In this document: positions 1 to 8,143 of the stretch, piece by piece
Position numbering within the stretch: the first letter of the stretch is position 1
Layout of the letters: every line of letters starts with the position of its first letter
Assembly (NCBI RefSeq): GCF_014697575.1
Contig: NZ_JACJSC010000015.1
Span: 1 to 64,000 of the forward strand
Source of the DNA: Planktothrix sp. FACHB-1365
GTDB taxonomy: Bacteria > Cyanobacteriota > Cyanobacteriia > Cyanobacteriales > Microcoleaceae
DNA: 64,000 nt
Direction: 5' to 3'
Notes under the pieces: model-generated
What the model was told of the DNA's origin: nothing
The model's database searches: none
Seen by the model: only the letters and a program-made list of their open reading frames with translations
Translations under genes and position numbers: made by a program

Positions 1-304
1 TCTTGAATTTGGGATATCCAGATTTAAGTTTAAAGAAGCGTTGAAAGGCTAAATCAACTCGTTTAACAGTATCTTGTAATGCGTGGCTACCAAGTTCCTT
101 ATAATCTGTCCAGAATTCTTTGAATTCGGGTAAACAATTCTGTTGGTCAACATAACTGACCGACTTATTGAATCGCTTATAAGATGTTTTCCGATGTTCC
201 ACGCAAGCGTTGTATAAAGCACAATGTAGCTTTCTCCAATAGTGCATTTTATTGGCTTGCGTTTGAGTTGGATAAAGTCGGAAAGTTACTCGTTTAGTAG
301 CCAT
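1..304 (-). CDS. tnpB: TnpB / OrfB-type IS200/IS605 accessory protein, N-terminal part (cut by window edge)
   Basis: The reverse strand opens with ATG at 304 and stays open to base 1, giving about 101 residues that begin MATKRVTFRLYPTQTQ. The start RVTFRLYPT followed by a helix-rich stretch with YNACVEHRK matches the N-terminal helix-turn-helix region of IS605 OrfB/TnpB proteins. Family members are about 350-420 aa, so roughly three quarters of the gene lies outside the window. TnpB proteins are RNA-guided nucleases carried by IS200/IS605 and IS1341-type elements; the catalytic RuvC part is not visible here, so activity cannot be judged. No tnpA is seen on the visible side. A strong hairpin 131 bases upstream (435-462) may mark the element end. 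Confidence 0.75.
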   Translation of the reverse strand, partial: MATKRVTFRLYPTQTQANKMHYWRKLHCALYNACVEHRKTSYKRFNKSVSYVDQQNCLPEFKEFWTDYKELGSHALQDTVKRVDLAFQRFFKLKSGYPKFK

Positions 305-671
305 AACATATCGACCTTCTGTTATATTTATGGTTACTTATTATATAATACATTACTCTTTTTAGGGGCGCACCAATTGAGATTCTCAAAAAATACATCC
401 AAAACCAAGCAAGTCCCTAGAAATCGCTATCCTTCCCCACCCCGCTTCGCGCTTGGGTGGGGACTGCCGCTCAAATCGTTCATTACAATTAAAGCGTTTT
501 GTCAACACGGATGATTTACTTGTCCCATCCCATAAACCTATTTGATCCTTGCTCAACCATTTCTTTAATTTCTACAAGATTAGCGATCGCAATTTAACAA
601 AACCTTAACTTAAAATCTGGTTAAATGCTGAATGGCTTAACTTGTTAAACCTTAATTGAATTCATCTTAGG
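305..671. other. Intergenic stretch without a supported gene
   Basis: Apart from the hairpin at 435-462 and a HIP1 octamer at 583-590, I see no gene. The longest forward frame here (242-514) runs antisense through the TnpB-type start and has no family features. Confidence 0.6.
435..462. repeat. GC-rich hairpin, possible end of the IS605-type element
   Basis: CCCCACCC (435-442) and GGGTGGGG (455-462) form a perfect 8-bp stem around a 12-base loop in otherwise AT-rich DNA. IS200/IS605 elements carry subterminal hairpins near their ends, and this one lies upstream of the TnpB-type start at 304. A Rho-independent terminator is less likely because no T-run follows on either strand. The transposon end is inferred. 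Confidence 0.4.
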
Positions 672-1000
672 ATTATTGTTAAGTTATTATAATCATTTTT
701 CTCAAATCCTTTTGTTTTTTAAAAGATTGTCAGGGAATCTTGATATTTTATTGAAAATATTTCTCAAATAGTTGACGACAGCATGGGGGTTCTGGTAAAT
801 TTAGAAAATACCGCTCAAGGGGTTATTCTGTCTATTTGCTAAAATAAAGGCTATAAGTCCTATTCTTTCGTAAAATATCTGGATTTCCTGACTCAATTTC
901 TGCCTTACGAGCTATCAATTTTGGGGATAAATCCTTCAGCGACTAAGAGGGGAATTGACAAAATTACCAATTTATGCAATTAGACAGGAAGGGAAGAGGT
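672..1000 (+). repeat. Dispersed non-coding element, copy A
   Basis: This stretch aligns with the reverse complement of 28465-28785. Best conserved is 725-780 (about 90% by eye, including ATTGTCAGGGAATC, TGATATTTTATT and ATATTTCTCAAA). Further shared blocks are GGGGTTCTGGTA, TCTATTTGC/TCTATTGC, TTTCGTAAAAT, AATTTTGG and GGGRATTGACAAAA. Both copies carry TTGACG (772-777 here) followed after 18 bases by a -10-like hexamer (TAAATT here, TATAGT in copy B). Neither copy has a long open frame. It may be a MITE-like repeat or a small-RNA gene. Confidence 0.65.
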
Positions 1001-1038
1001 GATTTTAAAATAACTGGGTGTTTCCGTCTCTAACTCTA

Positions 1039-1055
1039 ATTAAGTCTGACTTAAT
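1039..1055 (-). terminator. Palindrome at the 3' end of the DUF39 gene
   Basis: ATTAAGTC (1039-1046) and GACTTAAT (1048-1055) form a perfect 8-bp inverted repeat overlapping the stop codon of the DUF39 gene. It is AT-rich, so it would be a weak terminator at best. Confidence 0.25.
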
Positions 1056-2226
1056 CTAAACTAATTTGAGAACCCCAAATATTTTGAGGAAGAAATGCTC
1101 GATCTAAGGGAATAGAAGCAACGGGTTCTGTGAGGGTAAAGGTTCCTGATTCAATCCATTTTTTTAACTCTTGGGCAATTTCACGAGAACGAGAAATACT
1201 GGCTACAGGTGCAGTTCTGACCATTTTTCCATCAATAGAAATTTTGCCTTTTTTCAGTTGACTATAGGAAACTAAACCAAAGGTGGGACGAACCCGTCGA
1301 GGAATGGCAAAATCCACGACGGGTGCAACAATATCTTGATCAGAAACTGCACAACGAGCAATCACATCTGCATTCAAAACGGGTAAAGGTATCCCCACCC
1401 CCAACATTAATGAAGGGCCATAATTTTTAAAATAGCAACCTCTGACCCAATAAGGATTCATTTGTTTTGCATCTCCAATTAACGCTAACGTTGCAGCCGG
1501 GCCGATGGGGGTGCGATTGTCTAGGCGTTTTTGTAGGGGAAAATGTTGAGTTCCTTCCCAAGTAATATAGCCAATTCCGCCTCCTAAAAAAATCCGAGTC
1601 CCAATTCCAATCACTTGTAAATCAGGATCATTAATTAAGGGAGAAATTGCACCCGGATTAGAATAAACCGCATTTCCTAAATAGGGTTGCAGGGGGCCTA
1701 AATAAGTATAAAGCGGGCGATCGCCACCATTAACTCCAACAATAAAATTTTGATAGAGATTGCGAGGATTGAATAAATAAAATTGGTTAATCGTATCACG
1801 GGTAATTGTGGTTTCAAAAGAACTTCGGGGATAACAATCAGAAACCACTCCTGATGCTTTGAGATGCACTGATTTTCCTGCAATTAAATCTTCAATCACA
1901 TGACCCCCCCCTTGTTCATTTCCCTCTTCCCCATCTTCCATCATTTGACTCGCGCCCAGATATAAATCAACGGAACCAAAGCCACTATAGGCAAGAACCC
2001 CATTTAACCAACAGGTTTTAATATTAATCGGGGGATCGGTATGACCTAAATTAATCACCGCGCCAGAGGCTTCCATCGGTTCAAAAGTTCCTGTGGTAAT
2101 CACATCAACTTCTTGAGCAATTTGGGGAATAGTATCGGGGGTGACTTTAGCTTTGAGTTCCTCCACTGTCCAAACAACAGCACGCTTCTGAAGAATTTTA
2201 TCGTTAATTTCAGCAATAGTTTTCAT
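1051..2226 (-). CDS. Homocysteine biosynthesis protein, DUF39 family
   Basis: The 391-aa product matches the DUF39 / MA1821 family along its length. Visible blocks are TTGTFEPMEASGAVINLGH near residue 45, glycine-rich IFLGGGIGYITWEGTQH near 215, and PLPVLNADVIARCAVSD near 285. In methanogens and some bacteria this family takes part in putting sulfide into aspartate semialdehyde to make homocysteine. In cyanobacteria the role is less clear, so sulfur-amino-acid metabolism is an inference. No ferredoxin-like partner lies beside it. The gene is probably monocistronic: its 5' end is 60 bases from the stop of the AI-2E transporter on the same strand and its 3' end faces a long non-coding region. 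Length is normal for the core family without CBS domains. Confidence 0.85.
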   Translation of the reverse strand: MKTIAEINDKILQKRAVVWTVEELKAKVTPDTIPQIAQEVDVITTGTFEPMEASGAVINLGHTDPPINIKTCWLNGVLAYSGFGSVDLYLGASQMMEDGEEGNEQGGGHVIEDLIAGKSVHLKASGVVSDCYPRSSFETTITRDTINQFYLFNPRNLYQNFIVGVNGGDRPLYTYLGPLQPYLGNAVYSNPGAISPLINDPDLQVIGIGTRIFLGGGIGYITWEGTQHFPLQKRLDNRTPIGPAATLALIGDAKQMNPYWVRGCYFKNYGPSLMLGVGIPLPVLNADVIARCAVSDQDIVAPVVDFAIPRRVRPTFGLVSYSQLKKGKISIDGKMVRTAPVASISRSREIAQELKKWIESGTFTLTEPVASIPLDRAFLPQNIWGSQISLD

Positions 2227-2286
2227 TAAATTTTGACACCCCTTTAATTCTATTGTTTATGTTTCGTCGTTTTCAATTGTCGGAAA

Positions 2287-3333
2287 TTATTGTTTCCAGT
2301 GATCCAGAATATCTCGAATTAGGATTTCTTGCACTAAAACTTGTCCCACAACCGTTAACGGTAAGGCTAAAAGTAAACCCAGGAAGCCAAAAAAGGTCAG
2401 GAAAAAGCCTTGGGAGAGTAACGTAATTGCAGGTAAGAGGGAAACTTGTTGCGCCATAAGATAGGGCATTAAAAAATTGCTTTCCGCTTGTTGAATCAGA
2501 AAATATAAAATAAAAACAAACCCGGCTTTCCAAGGATCTTCTAATAAAGCAATCGCCATCGGAGGAATCACACTCAAAGTCGGCCCAATATTGGGAATTA
2601 AGTTGAGTAATCCTGCTAATATAGCATTGGCAAAGGCTAACGGAACTTGTAAGACTAAAAGCCCTGCTAAACTACAAACCGCCACAACACTCATATCAAT
2701 TAAAGCTCCAACAACCCATAGTCCTAACGCTATTTCACATTGATCTAAAATCCCATTCATGCGTTGACGGTAAAAGGAAGGGATGAGTTGAATAAATGCT
2801 CGGCGATAAGCCATAGGATCAGCTAATAGCATGATTGTTAAAACTAGAATTAATAAAAAGCCGAGAAGTCCTCCTAATGTATTTCCTACAAAAGCCCCAA
2901 CGCCTCCAATTAAAGGATTTCCGATGCGTTGTACTTGTTGAATCAAGGCATTGATTTGTAAATTAACCTGAAATAAATTTTGCCAAAAATCGCCAGGGAG
3001 TTGCGTTTTTAAGTAATTAATCCAAAGATTTAGCCGTTGTAATCCTCGTTCTAACCCTCTCGGAACTCGTGTAGCGAGTTCTTGTAATTGGTCAAATAAA
3101 GGCGGAACAACTAACAAGAATATCGTTATAAACCCTAAAATTAGTAAACTAATTGAGAAGAATACCGCCCAAGATCGTTTTATTCCAAAGCGTTGTATCC
3201 ATCGAGCTAATTTATTCAGGGCGGTTGCTAAAACAATCGCAGCAAAAACAAGTAATAAAGCTTGTCGAACTTGCCAAAGGATATAGATGGCACAGAGAAT
3301 TGCGCTAAAACCGAACCATTGCCCTAGTGTCAC
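2287..3333 (-). CDS. AI-2E family transporter (membrane permease)
   Basis: The 348-aa protein shows the usual AI-2E layout: two N-terminal membrane helices (about residues 8-35 and 58-80), a soluble amphipathic stretch (about 85-140), and a cluster of C-terminal helices with the family signature LIPNIGPTLSVIPP. Members include the autoinducer-2 exporter TqsA and Na+/H+ antiporters, so the substrate cannot be told from sequence. It lies in the inner membrane. Length is typical (340-370 aa). It is upstream of the DUF39 gene on the same strand with a 60-base gap, so co-transcription is possible. The upstream intergenic region (3334-3675) has no obvious regulator site. Confidence 0.9.
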   Translation of the reverse strand: MTLGQWFGFSAILCAIYILWQVRQALLLVFAAIVLATALNKLARWIQRFGIKRSWAVFFSISLLILGFITIFLLVVPPLFDQLQELATRVPRGLERGLQRLNLWINYLKTQLPGDFWQNLFQVNLQINALIQQVQRIGNPLIGGVGAFVGNTLGGLLGFLLILVLTIMLLADPMAYRRAFIQLIPSFYRQRMNGILDQCEIALGLWVVGALIDMSVVAVCSLAGLLVLQVPLAFANAILAGLLNLIPNIGPTLSVIPPMAIALLEDPWKAGFVFILYFLIQQAESNFLMPYLMAQQVSLLPAITLLSQGFFLTFFGFLGLLLALPLTVVGQVLVQEILIRDILDHWKQ

Positions 3334-3502
3334 AGGATAAATAGGATGAGTTTAAATGCTAATTATATCTAAGGGGAGGCTCCTATCAATCCCCCTTAGA
3401 GCGGGTGAGTGTGCTGGTGTGGTTCTCTCTTTGGGTGCGACGCATTTTTTCATATTATAAAAGATGCGATCGCTAATTTGATTAATTTTGATTAGCAAAT
3501 CT

Positions 3503-3603
3503 CGCTCAGAGTTCCTCACGAGATAATTGTATTAACAACGGTAAAAACTCTGGGGGCGAGAGAGACACTAAAGGTTCAATAATAATTGGCACGTCTCTAC
3601 AGG
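3503..3603 (-). pseudogene. Remnant of a PIN-type toxin C-terminus (tentative)
   Basis: The reverse strand reads in frame as DVPIIIEPLVSLSPPEF, then LPLLIQLSREEL and a stop. The PIII..P.EFL pattern resembles the last strand and helix of COG1569-type PIN toxins, which often end in an IPIL-TP-REFL motif. The upstream part is missing. The fragment starts next to GTAGAGACGTGCC, half of a common cyanobacterial palindromic repeat. It lies directly before a VapBC-type pair. The call rests on about 30 residues. Confidence 0.3.
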
Positions 3604-3675
3604 CAAATATATTGTATGATGGATTTAAACTCGGTGATTCTGGTCAGGATTTGCAGTTTTTATTCATTATCAATT

Positions 3676-3978
3676 ATGGCAAAACTCAACATTGAAAATT
3701 TACCGGATGATTTAATCCAGCAACTTAAAATTCTAGCGCACCAAAATCATCAAACCCTAAATGAACAAGTGATCAATTTATTAAAACAAGCAATACACAA
3801 ACCTCAACCTCCTCTCAAGTTCCTCATTTCCCCTGAAACGGACAATACTTGGGAAGAACGCCGTCAAGCTATTCCTGATGTTTTAGCAAAAATTCAAGCG
3901 CGATTAGAACAGCGTCAGAAGCTTTCTGTTCAGAAACTCGATAGTACAATGTTACTTCGAGAGGATAGGAATAGATGA
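3676..3978 (+). CDS. Ribbon-helix-helix antitoxin (FitA/VapB type)
   Basis: I start this gene at ATG 3676, not at an upstream in-frame ATG at 3586, because the family domain begins at once (MAKLNIENLPDDLIQQL) and the upstream 30 residues are unlike the family. The resulting 100-aa protein has an N-terminal Arc/FitA-like ribbon-helix-helix (residues 1-45, ending in VINLLKQAI) that would bind its own operator DNA. A charged C-terminal tail (EERRQAIPDVLAKIQARLEQ) would wrap the toxin. The stop overlaps the toxin start by 4 bases (ATGA), the classic translational coupling of type II toxin-antitoxin operons. Autoregulation is expected for the family; no operator was identified. Confidence 0.8.
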   Translation: MAKLNIENLPDDLIQQLKILAHQNHQTLNEQVINLLKQAIHKPQPPLKFLISPETDNTWEERRQAIPDVLAKIQARLEQRQKLSVQKLDSTMLLREDRNR

Positions 3979-4427
3979 ATTCCCCGTTACGGTGTGTGAT
4001 TGATGCCAGTGTCGCCATTAAGCAATTTGTTCCAGATCCTTTATCATCCCAAGTTTTTCAACTTTTTGCCCATTTAGGTACGGCTGAAACAGAATTTTTT
4101 ATTCCTGATTTGTTTTATATCGAAATCGCTAATATTCTTTGGAAATATGTCCGTGCAGGGCTTTATGCAGCCGGGGATGTTCCTATCGATTTAGCTAATC
4201 TCAAACAAATACCGTTGCACGTTGTTTCAATGGCTGAGTTAATGGAAGACGCTTTTAATATTGCTATAACCTATGGAATTTCTGCTTATTATGGCTCCTA
4301 TGTTGCTCTGTCAAAACGGGTAAATGCACCCTTATTGACCTTAGACAAAAAGTTAGTCAATACCTTAGCTAATACTTCATACAATGTACGTTTATTTAAT
4401 GATTTTTTAATTCCACCTAGTTCATAA
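3975..4427 (+). CDS. PIN-domain toxin, VapC type, probably impaired active site
   Basis: The 150-aa protein has the PIN fold of VapC ribonucleases: first acidic residue D10 in VIDASV, E50 in FYIEIANILW, and the late Asp D124 in LLTLDKKL. In most VapC proteins the segment before the last strand reads AYDALYVALA; here it is SAYYGSYVALS, so the third catalytic Asp is replaced by Tyr106. The four acidic residues coordinate the metal, so this toxin may be weak or dead, leaving the antitoxin as a possible stand-alone repressor. It overlaps the antitoxin stop by 4 bases. Length is normal. Confidence 0.85.
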   Translation: MNSPLRCVIDASVAIKQFVPDPLSSQVFQLFAHLGTAETEFFIPDLFYIEIANILWKYVRAGLYAAGDVPIDLANLKQIPLHVVSMAELMEDAFNIAITYGISAYYGSYVALSKRVNAPLLTLDKKLVNTLANTSYNVRLFNDFLIPPSS

Positions 4428-4530
4428 TTCCTCCGTTGCAAGTTTGACAGGGGTTTGTATCAGGGTTCCTCCAAGGGAGAAGGGAAAAACCCATCCCCTA
4501 GTTTGTGATTTTTTGCTATTTTTTGTCCAA

Positions 4531-4737
4531 CTATTCTGGCTGTTGAGAATGTTGTCTCATCCGCCAACTCAATAGCACTGCTAAAATCACCGAAGGTAAG
4601 CAAACGGTAATAGCAGCCAGAATTGAAGATTCAGGAACCGACAGCAAAGGGCCAACAAACTTGATAAACACCGATAGTCCTAGGGACAAGATTAGAACTT
4701 TGAGTAAAAATGTACTTTTGTTATCCATAGAGGGCAT
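4531..4737 (-). CDS. Small two-helix membrane protein of unknown function
   Basis: The 68-aa product (65 aa if it starts at the second ATG, 4728) has two clear hydrophobic segments, LLKVLILSLGLSVFIKFVGP and AAITVCLPSVILAVLLSW, then a basic, polar tail (RMRQHSQQPE). Such short two-helix proteins are common in cyanobacterial genomes and usually unannotated. I do not recognise a family with a known role. It stands alone: convergent to the toxin gene on one side and facing a palindrome-rich gap on the other. No clear ribosome binding site separates the two possible starts. Confidence 0.6.
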   Translation of the reverse strand: MPSMDNKSTFLLKVLILSLGLSVFIKFVGPLLSVPESSILAAITVCLPSVILAVLLSWRMRQHSQQPE

Positions 4738-4795
4738 TGTATAAAGAGAGAGGGTGCAATGATATAGACACTACTTGTCAGTGTTATAACTGGAT

Positions 4796-4864
4796 AGAAA
4801 CCAAGTTTCTCAACAAAACATCAGGATGGAATTACTAGAATCCAGGTCAGAAACCTGGTTTCTT
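4796..4864. repeat. Paired AGAAACC..GGTTTCT palindromes
   Basis: Two near-palindromes, AGAAACCAAGTTTCT (4796-4810) and AGAAACCTGGTTTCT (4849-4863), lie 38 bases apart. Each folds on itself and the pair can also fold together. The same motif recurs at 60737-60784 and, more loosely, at 28438 and 28800, so this is a REP-like dispersed repeat. It lies in the 5' region of the first methyltransferase gene. Confidence 0.6.
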
Positions 4865-4915
4865 TAGGATCGCAACTTTACAGTTTACCGTTTATTGTGG
4901 AATTTAAAAACACCC

Positions 4916-6238
4916 ATGCAGAACCAAAAGCCTGAATTATTAGAAAAAATTCGTCAACAGTTTGATTCAGCACCCTATCCTAGAATTCCGTTAGAACAAT
5001 CACCTAAAACCGAATATGAATTGCTATTTATCCATAATTTAGTCACTTCCTATTATTTAAGATATCAGAAAGTGATTAATACAGAAGGTAAAATGATTTT
5101 AGATGCTGGGTGTGGAACTGGATATAAATCTTTAGTGTTAGCAGAAGCAAATCCAGGGGCTAAAATTGTGGGGATTGATATTTCCGAACAATCGATTGAA
5201 CTAGCGAAACAGCGTTTAAAATATCATGGGTTTGACAATGCCGAATTTTATGTATTGTCTATAGAAGACTTGCCTCAACTGGGGTATGAGTTTGATTATA
5301 TTAATGCGGATGAGGTGCTTTATTTATTGCCTGATATTGCCAGGGCATTAAAGGCGATGAAGTCGGTTTTGAAACTGGATGGTATGATTAGAACTAATCT
5401 CCACAGTTTATACAGACGTTTTAATTTATTGAAAGCCCAGTCCCTTTTTAAACTCATGGGGTTAACGGAAGGAACCCCTGGGGAAATGGAAATAACGATA
5501 GCTAGGGAGACCATTCAATCTTTAAAAAATCAAGTATTATTTAAATCCCAAGCTTGGGAAAAAGGATTACAACATCATGACGAATGGGTTTTAATGAATT
5601 ACTTTTTAAAAGGAGATAAAGGTTTTACAATTCCTGAAGTATTTGAAATGTTAAAAATAGCAGGGTTAGAGATCATAAAAATGGTCAACTGGCGACAGTG
5701 GGAACCCTTAGATTTATTTGAAGATCCTGAAAATTTACCGGCTTTTTTAGCCCTGAGTTTGCCCGAATTGTCTATCGAAGAACGCTTACATTTCTATGAA
5801 TTGTTACATCCGATTCATCGCTTATTGGATTTTTGGTGTGGTCATCCGCTTGAGACAACTACTGTAGATATTTCCGACTGGACACAAACTGACTGGGAAA
5901 CCGCAACGGTTTATTTACATCCCCAGTTAAAAACTGACCCAGCAAAGCAAGACCTGATTGACTGTATTCGCAGCCATCGACCTTATGAAATTAGTCAGTA
6001 TGTCAAGTTAGCGACCCTTGTTCCTATCTACATTGAGAGTTTTCGGGCGGGCTGTTTGTTACCGTTGTGGGAGGGAAAACAACCTATGATGTCTTTAGTG
6101 GAGCGATGGAAGCAAATCCAACCTGTAGACCCTGTTACCTTAGAATTAATCAGTGATCAGATGGCTTTTGAGCAAGTGAAAGAATTACTCCGTGATCTGG
6201 AACCGTTTTTGTATATTCTATTAGAGCGATCGCTTTAA
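4916..6238 (+). CDS. Class I SAM-dependent methyltransferase, tandem copy 1
   Basis: I start at ATG 4916 rather than the in-frame ATG at 4895: this gives MQNQKPELLEKIRQQ and 440 aa, the same length and N-terminus as the next two copies. Residues 61-70 (ILDAGCGTGY) are SAM motif I, and GIDIS (86-90) carries the ribose-binding Asp. Residues 110-190 complete a Methyltransf-type Rossmann domain. Residues about 230-440 form a conserved C-terminal region with HRLLDFWCGH and RPYEISQYVKL, for which I know no name. The substrate is unknown; nearness to the pilin and OGT-like genes suggests protein or glycan methylation. Bases 5690-6238 are nearly identical to the end of copy 2. Confidence 0.8.
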   Translation: MQNQKPELLEKIRQQFDSAPYPRIPLEQSPKTEYELLFIHNLVTSYYLRYQKVINTEGKMILDAGCGTGYKSLVLAEANPGAKIVGIDISEQSIELAKQRLKYHGFDNAEFYVLSIEDLPQLGYEFDYINADEVLYLLPDIARALKAMKSVLKLDGMIRTNLHSLYRRFNLLKAQSLFKLMGLTEGTPGEMEITIARETIQSLKNQVLFKSQAWEKGLQHHDEWVLMNYFLKGDKGFTIPEVFEMLKIAGLEIIKMVNWRQWEPLDLFEDPENLPAFLALSLPELSIEERLHFYELLHPIHRLLDFWCGHPLETTTVDISDWTQTDWETATVYLHPQLKTDPAKQDLIDCIRSHRPYEISQYVKLATLVPIYIESFRAGCLLPLWEGKQPMMSLVERWKQIQPVDPVTLELISDQMAFEQVKELLRDLEPFLYILLERSL

Positions 6239-6703
6239 AATGAATAAAAAAACAGTTCCTATCTGAACTCCCGCTCAGGGAAATGACCAAGTTTTTAGAT
6301 GTATCTCAGGAAAAAGCCCTGATCTCGACTACTATAATTCATAGAAAAAACCCTTATGGAAAATCAAGATCCTGAATTATTAGAAAAAATTCGTCAACAG
6401 TTTGATTCAGCCCCCTATCCTAAAACTCCGTTAGAACAATCGCCTAAAACTGATTATGAGTTACTGTATATTCATAATTTAGTTACGCCTTATTATTTAA
6501 AATATCAGAAAGTTACTAATACAGAAGGTAAAATCATTTTAGATGCAGGCTGTGGAACCGGATATAAATCCTTAGTATTAGCAGAAGCAAACCCAGGGGC
6601 TAAAATTGTGGGGATTGATATTTCTGAACAATCGATTGAACTGGCGAAGCAGCGTTTAAAATATCAGGGTTTTGACAATGCCGAATTTTATGTATTGTCG
6701 ATA
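5690..6703 (+). repeat. 1014-bp direct repeat, unit 1
   Basis: Bases 5690-6703 recur at 7130-8143 with a period of exactly 1440. I find only two differences in 1014 bases (positions 5752 and 6226). The unit spans the 3' third of one methyltransferase gene, the 117-base spacer and the first 348 bases of the next gene. This is the footprint of a recent tandem duplication or unequal crossover followed by little drift. Confidence 0.95.
6333..6338 (+). promoter_or_regulatory. Possible -10 box of methyltransferase copy 2
   Basis: A consensus TATAAT lies 17 bases before the start codon of copy 2, in ACTACTATAATTC. No convincing -35 is seen, and the leader would be very short. The same sequence precedes copy 3 at 7773-7778, so each copy may have its own promoter. 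Confidence 0.35.
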
Positions 6704-7678
6704 CAAGATTTACCTGAATTGGAGTATGAGTTTGATTATATTAATAATGATGAATCTCTCTATTTATTCCCTGATATTACAGTACCTTTGAAGGCGATGA
6801 AATCGGTTCTTAAGCCAGAGGGAATGATTAGAACAAATCTTCATAGTGCATTTCAGCGAGTTAATTACTTTCGGGCTCAATCCTTATTCAACATGATGGG
6901 ATTAATGAATGAAAACCCGACGGAGTTAGAAATTCATTTCACGGGTGAACTCATGCAAGCTTTGAAAAATCAAGTTTTATTAAAGTCCCAAACCTATAAT
7001 CTTGAAAAAATAAATGAACAAGAATGGGTTTTAATGAACTATTTATTTCAGGGAGATAAAGGTTATATAATTCCTGATTTGTTTTCAGCGTTGAGAACGG
7101 TTAACTTAGAGTTGATTAGCATGGTTCGTTGGCGACAGTGGGAACCCTTAGATTTATTTGAAGATCCTGAAAATTTACCGGCTTTTTTAGCACTGAGTTT
7201 GCCCGAATTGTCTATCGAAGAACGCTTACATTTCTATGAATTGTTACATCCGATTCATCGCTTATTGGATTTTTGGTGTGGTCATCCGCTTGAGACAACT
7301 ACTGTAGATATTTCCGACTGGACACAAACTGACTGGGAAACCGCAACGGTTTATTTACATCCCCAGTTAAAAACTGACCCAGCAAAGCAAGACCTGATTG
7401 ACTGTATTCGCAGCCATCGACCTTATGAAATTAGTCAGTATGTCAAGTTAGCGACCCTTGTTCCTATCTACATTGAGAGTTTTCGGGCGGGCTGTTTGTT
7501 ACCGTTGTGGGAGGGAAAACAACCTATGATGTCTTTAGTGGAGCGATGGAAGCAAATCCAACCTGTAGACCCTGTTACCTTAGAATTAATCAGTGATCAG
7601 ATGGCTTTTGAGCAAGTGAAAGAATTACTCCGTGATCTGGAACCGTTTTTGTATATTCTATTAGAACGATCGCTTTAA
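6356..7678 (+). CDS. Class I SAM-dependent methyltransferase, tandem copy 2 (mosaic)
   Basis: This 440-aa protein starts MENQDPELLEKIRQQ and has the same layout as copy 1: SAM motif I ILDAGCGTGY (61-70), GIDIS (86-90), Rossmann domain to about residue 190, then the conserved C-terminal region. It is a hybrid. Its first 348 bases match copy 3 exactly and its last 549 bases match copy 1 except for two substitutions. Only residues about 117-258 are unique, where copies 1 and 3 read EDLPQLGYEFDYINADEV and this one reads QDLPELEYEFDYINNDES. The unique part is the substrate-facing half of the methyltransferase domain, so the copies may differ in specificity. The spacer to the next gene is 117 bases. 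Confidence 0.8.
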   Translation: MENQDPELLEKIRQQFDSAPYPKTPLEQSPKTDYELLYIHNLVTPYYLKYQKVTNTEGKIILDAGCGTGYKSLVLAEANPGAKIVGIDISEQSIELAKQRLKYQGFDNAEFYVLSIQDLPELEYEFDYINNDESLYLFPDITVPLKAMKSVLKPEGMIRTNLHSAFQRVNYFRAQSLFNMMGLMNENPTELEIHFTGELMQALKNQVLLKSQTYNLEKINEQEWVLMNYLFQGDKGYIIPDLFSALRTVNLELISMVRWRQWEPLDLFEDPENLPAFLALSLPELSIEERLHFYELLHPIHRLLDFWCGHPLETTTVDISDWTQTDWETATVYLHPQLKTDPAKQDLIDCIRSHRPYEISQYVKLATLVPIYIESFRAGCLLPLWEGKQPMMSLVERWKQIQPVDPVTLELISDQMAFEQVKELLRDLEPFLYILLERSL

Positions 7679-8143
7679 AATGAATAAAAAAACAGTTCCT
7701 ATCTGAACTCCCGCTCAGGGAAATGACCAAGTTTTTAGATGTATCTCAGGAAAAAGCCCTGATCTCGACTACTATAATTCATAGAAAAAACCCTTATGGA
7801 AAATCAAGATCCTGAATTATTAGAAAAAATTCGTCAACAGTTTGATTCAGCCCCCTATCCTAAAACTCCGTTAGAACAATCGCCTAAAACTGATTATGAG
7901 TTACTGTATATTCATAATTTAGTTACGCCTTATTATTTAAAATATCAGAAAGTTACTAATACAGAAGGTAAAATCATTTTAGATGCAGGCTGTGGAACCG
8001 GATATAAATCCTTAGTATTAGCAGAAGCAAACCCAGGGGCTAAAATTGTGGGGATTGATATTTCTGAACAATCGATTGAACTGGCGAAGCAGCGTTTAAA
8101 ATATCAGGGTTTTGACAATGCCGAATTTTATGTATTGTCGATA
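7130..8143 (+). repeat. 1014-bp direct repeat, unit 2
   Basis: Second member of the pair described at 5690-6703, offset by exactly 1440 bases. It covers the end of methyltransferase copy 2, the spacer and the start of copy 3. Identity ends sharply on both sides, as expected for a recombination junction. Confidence 0.95.
7773..7778 (+). promoter_or_regulatory. Possible -10 box of methyltransferase copy 3
   Basis: TATAAT 17 bases before the copy 3 start codon, within the duplicated spacer; identical to the site at 6333-6338. No clear -35 box. Confidence 0.35.

Noticed and set aside
435-462. CRISPR repeat or rho-independent terminator
   Set aside because: Only one copy exists, and no T-run follows on either strand.
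242-514. Open frame of 90 codons
   Set aside because: It runs antisense through the TnpB-type gene start and the GC-rich hairpin and has no family features.
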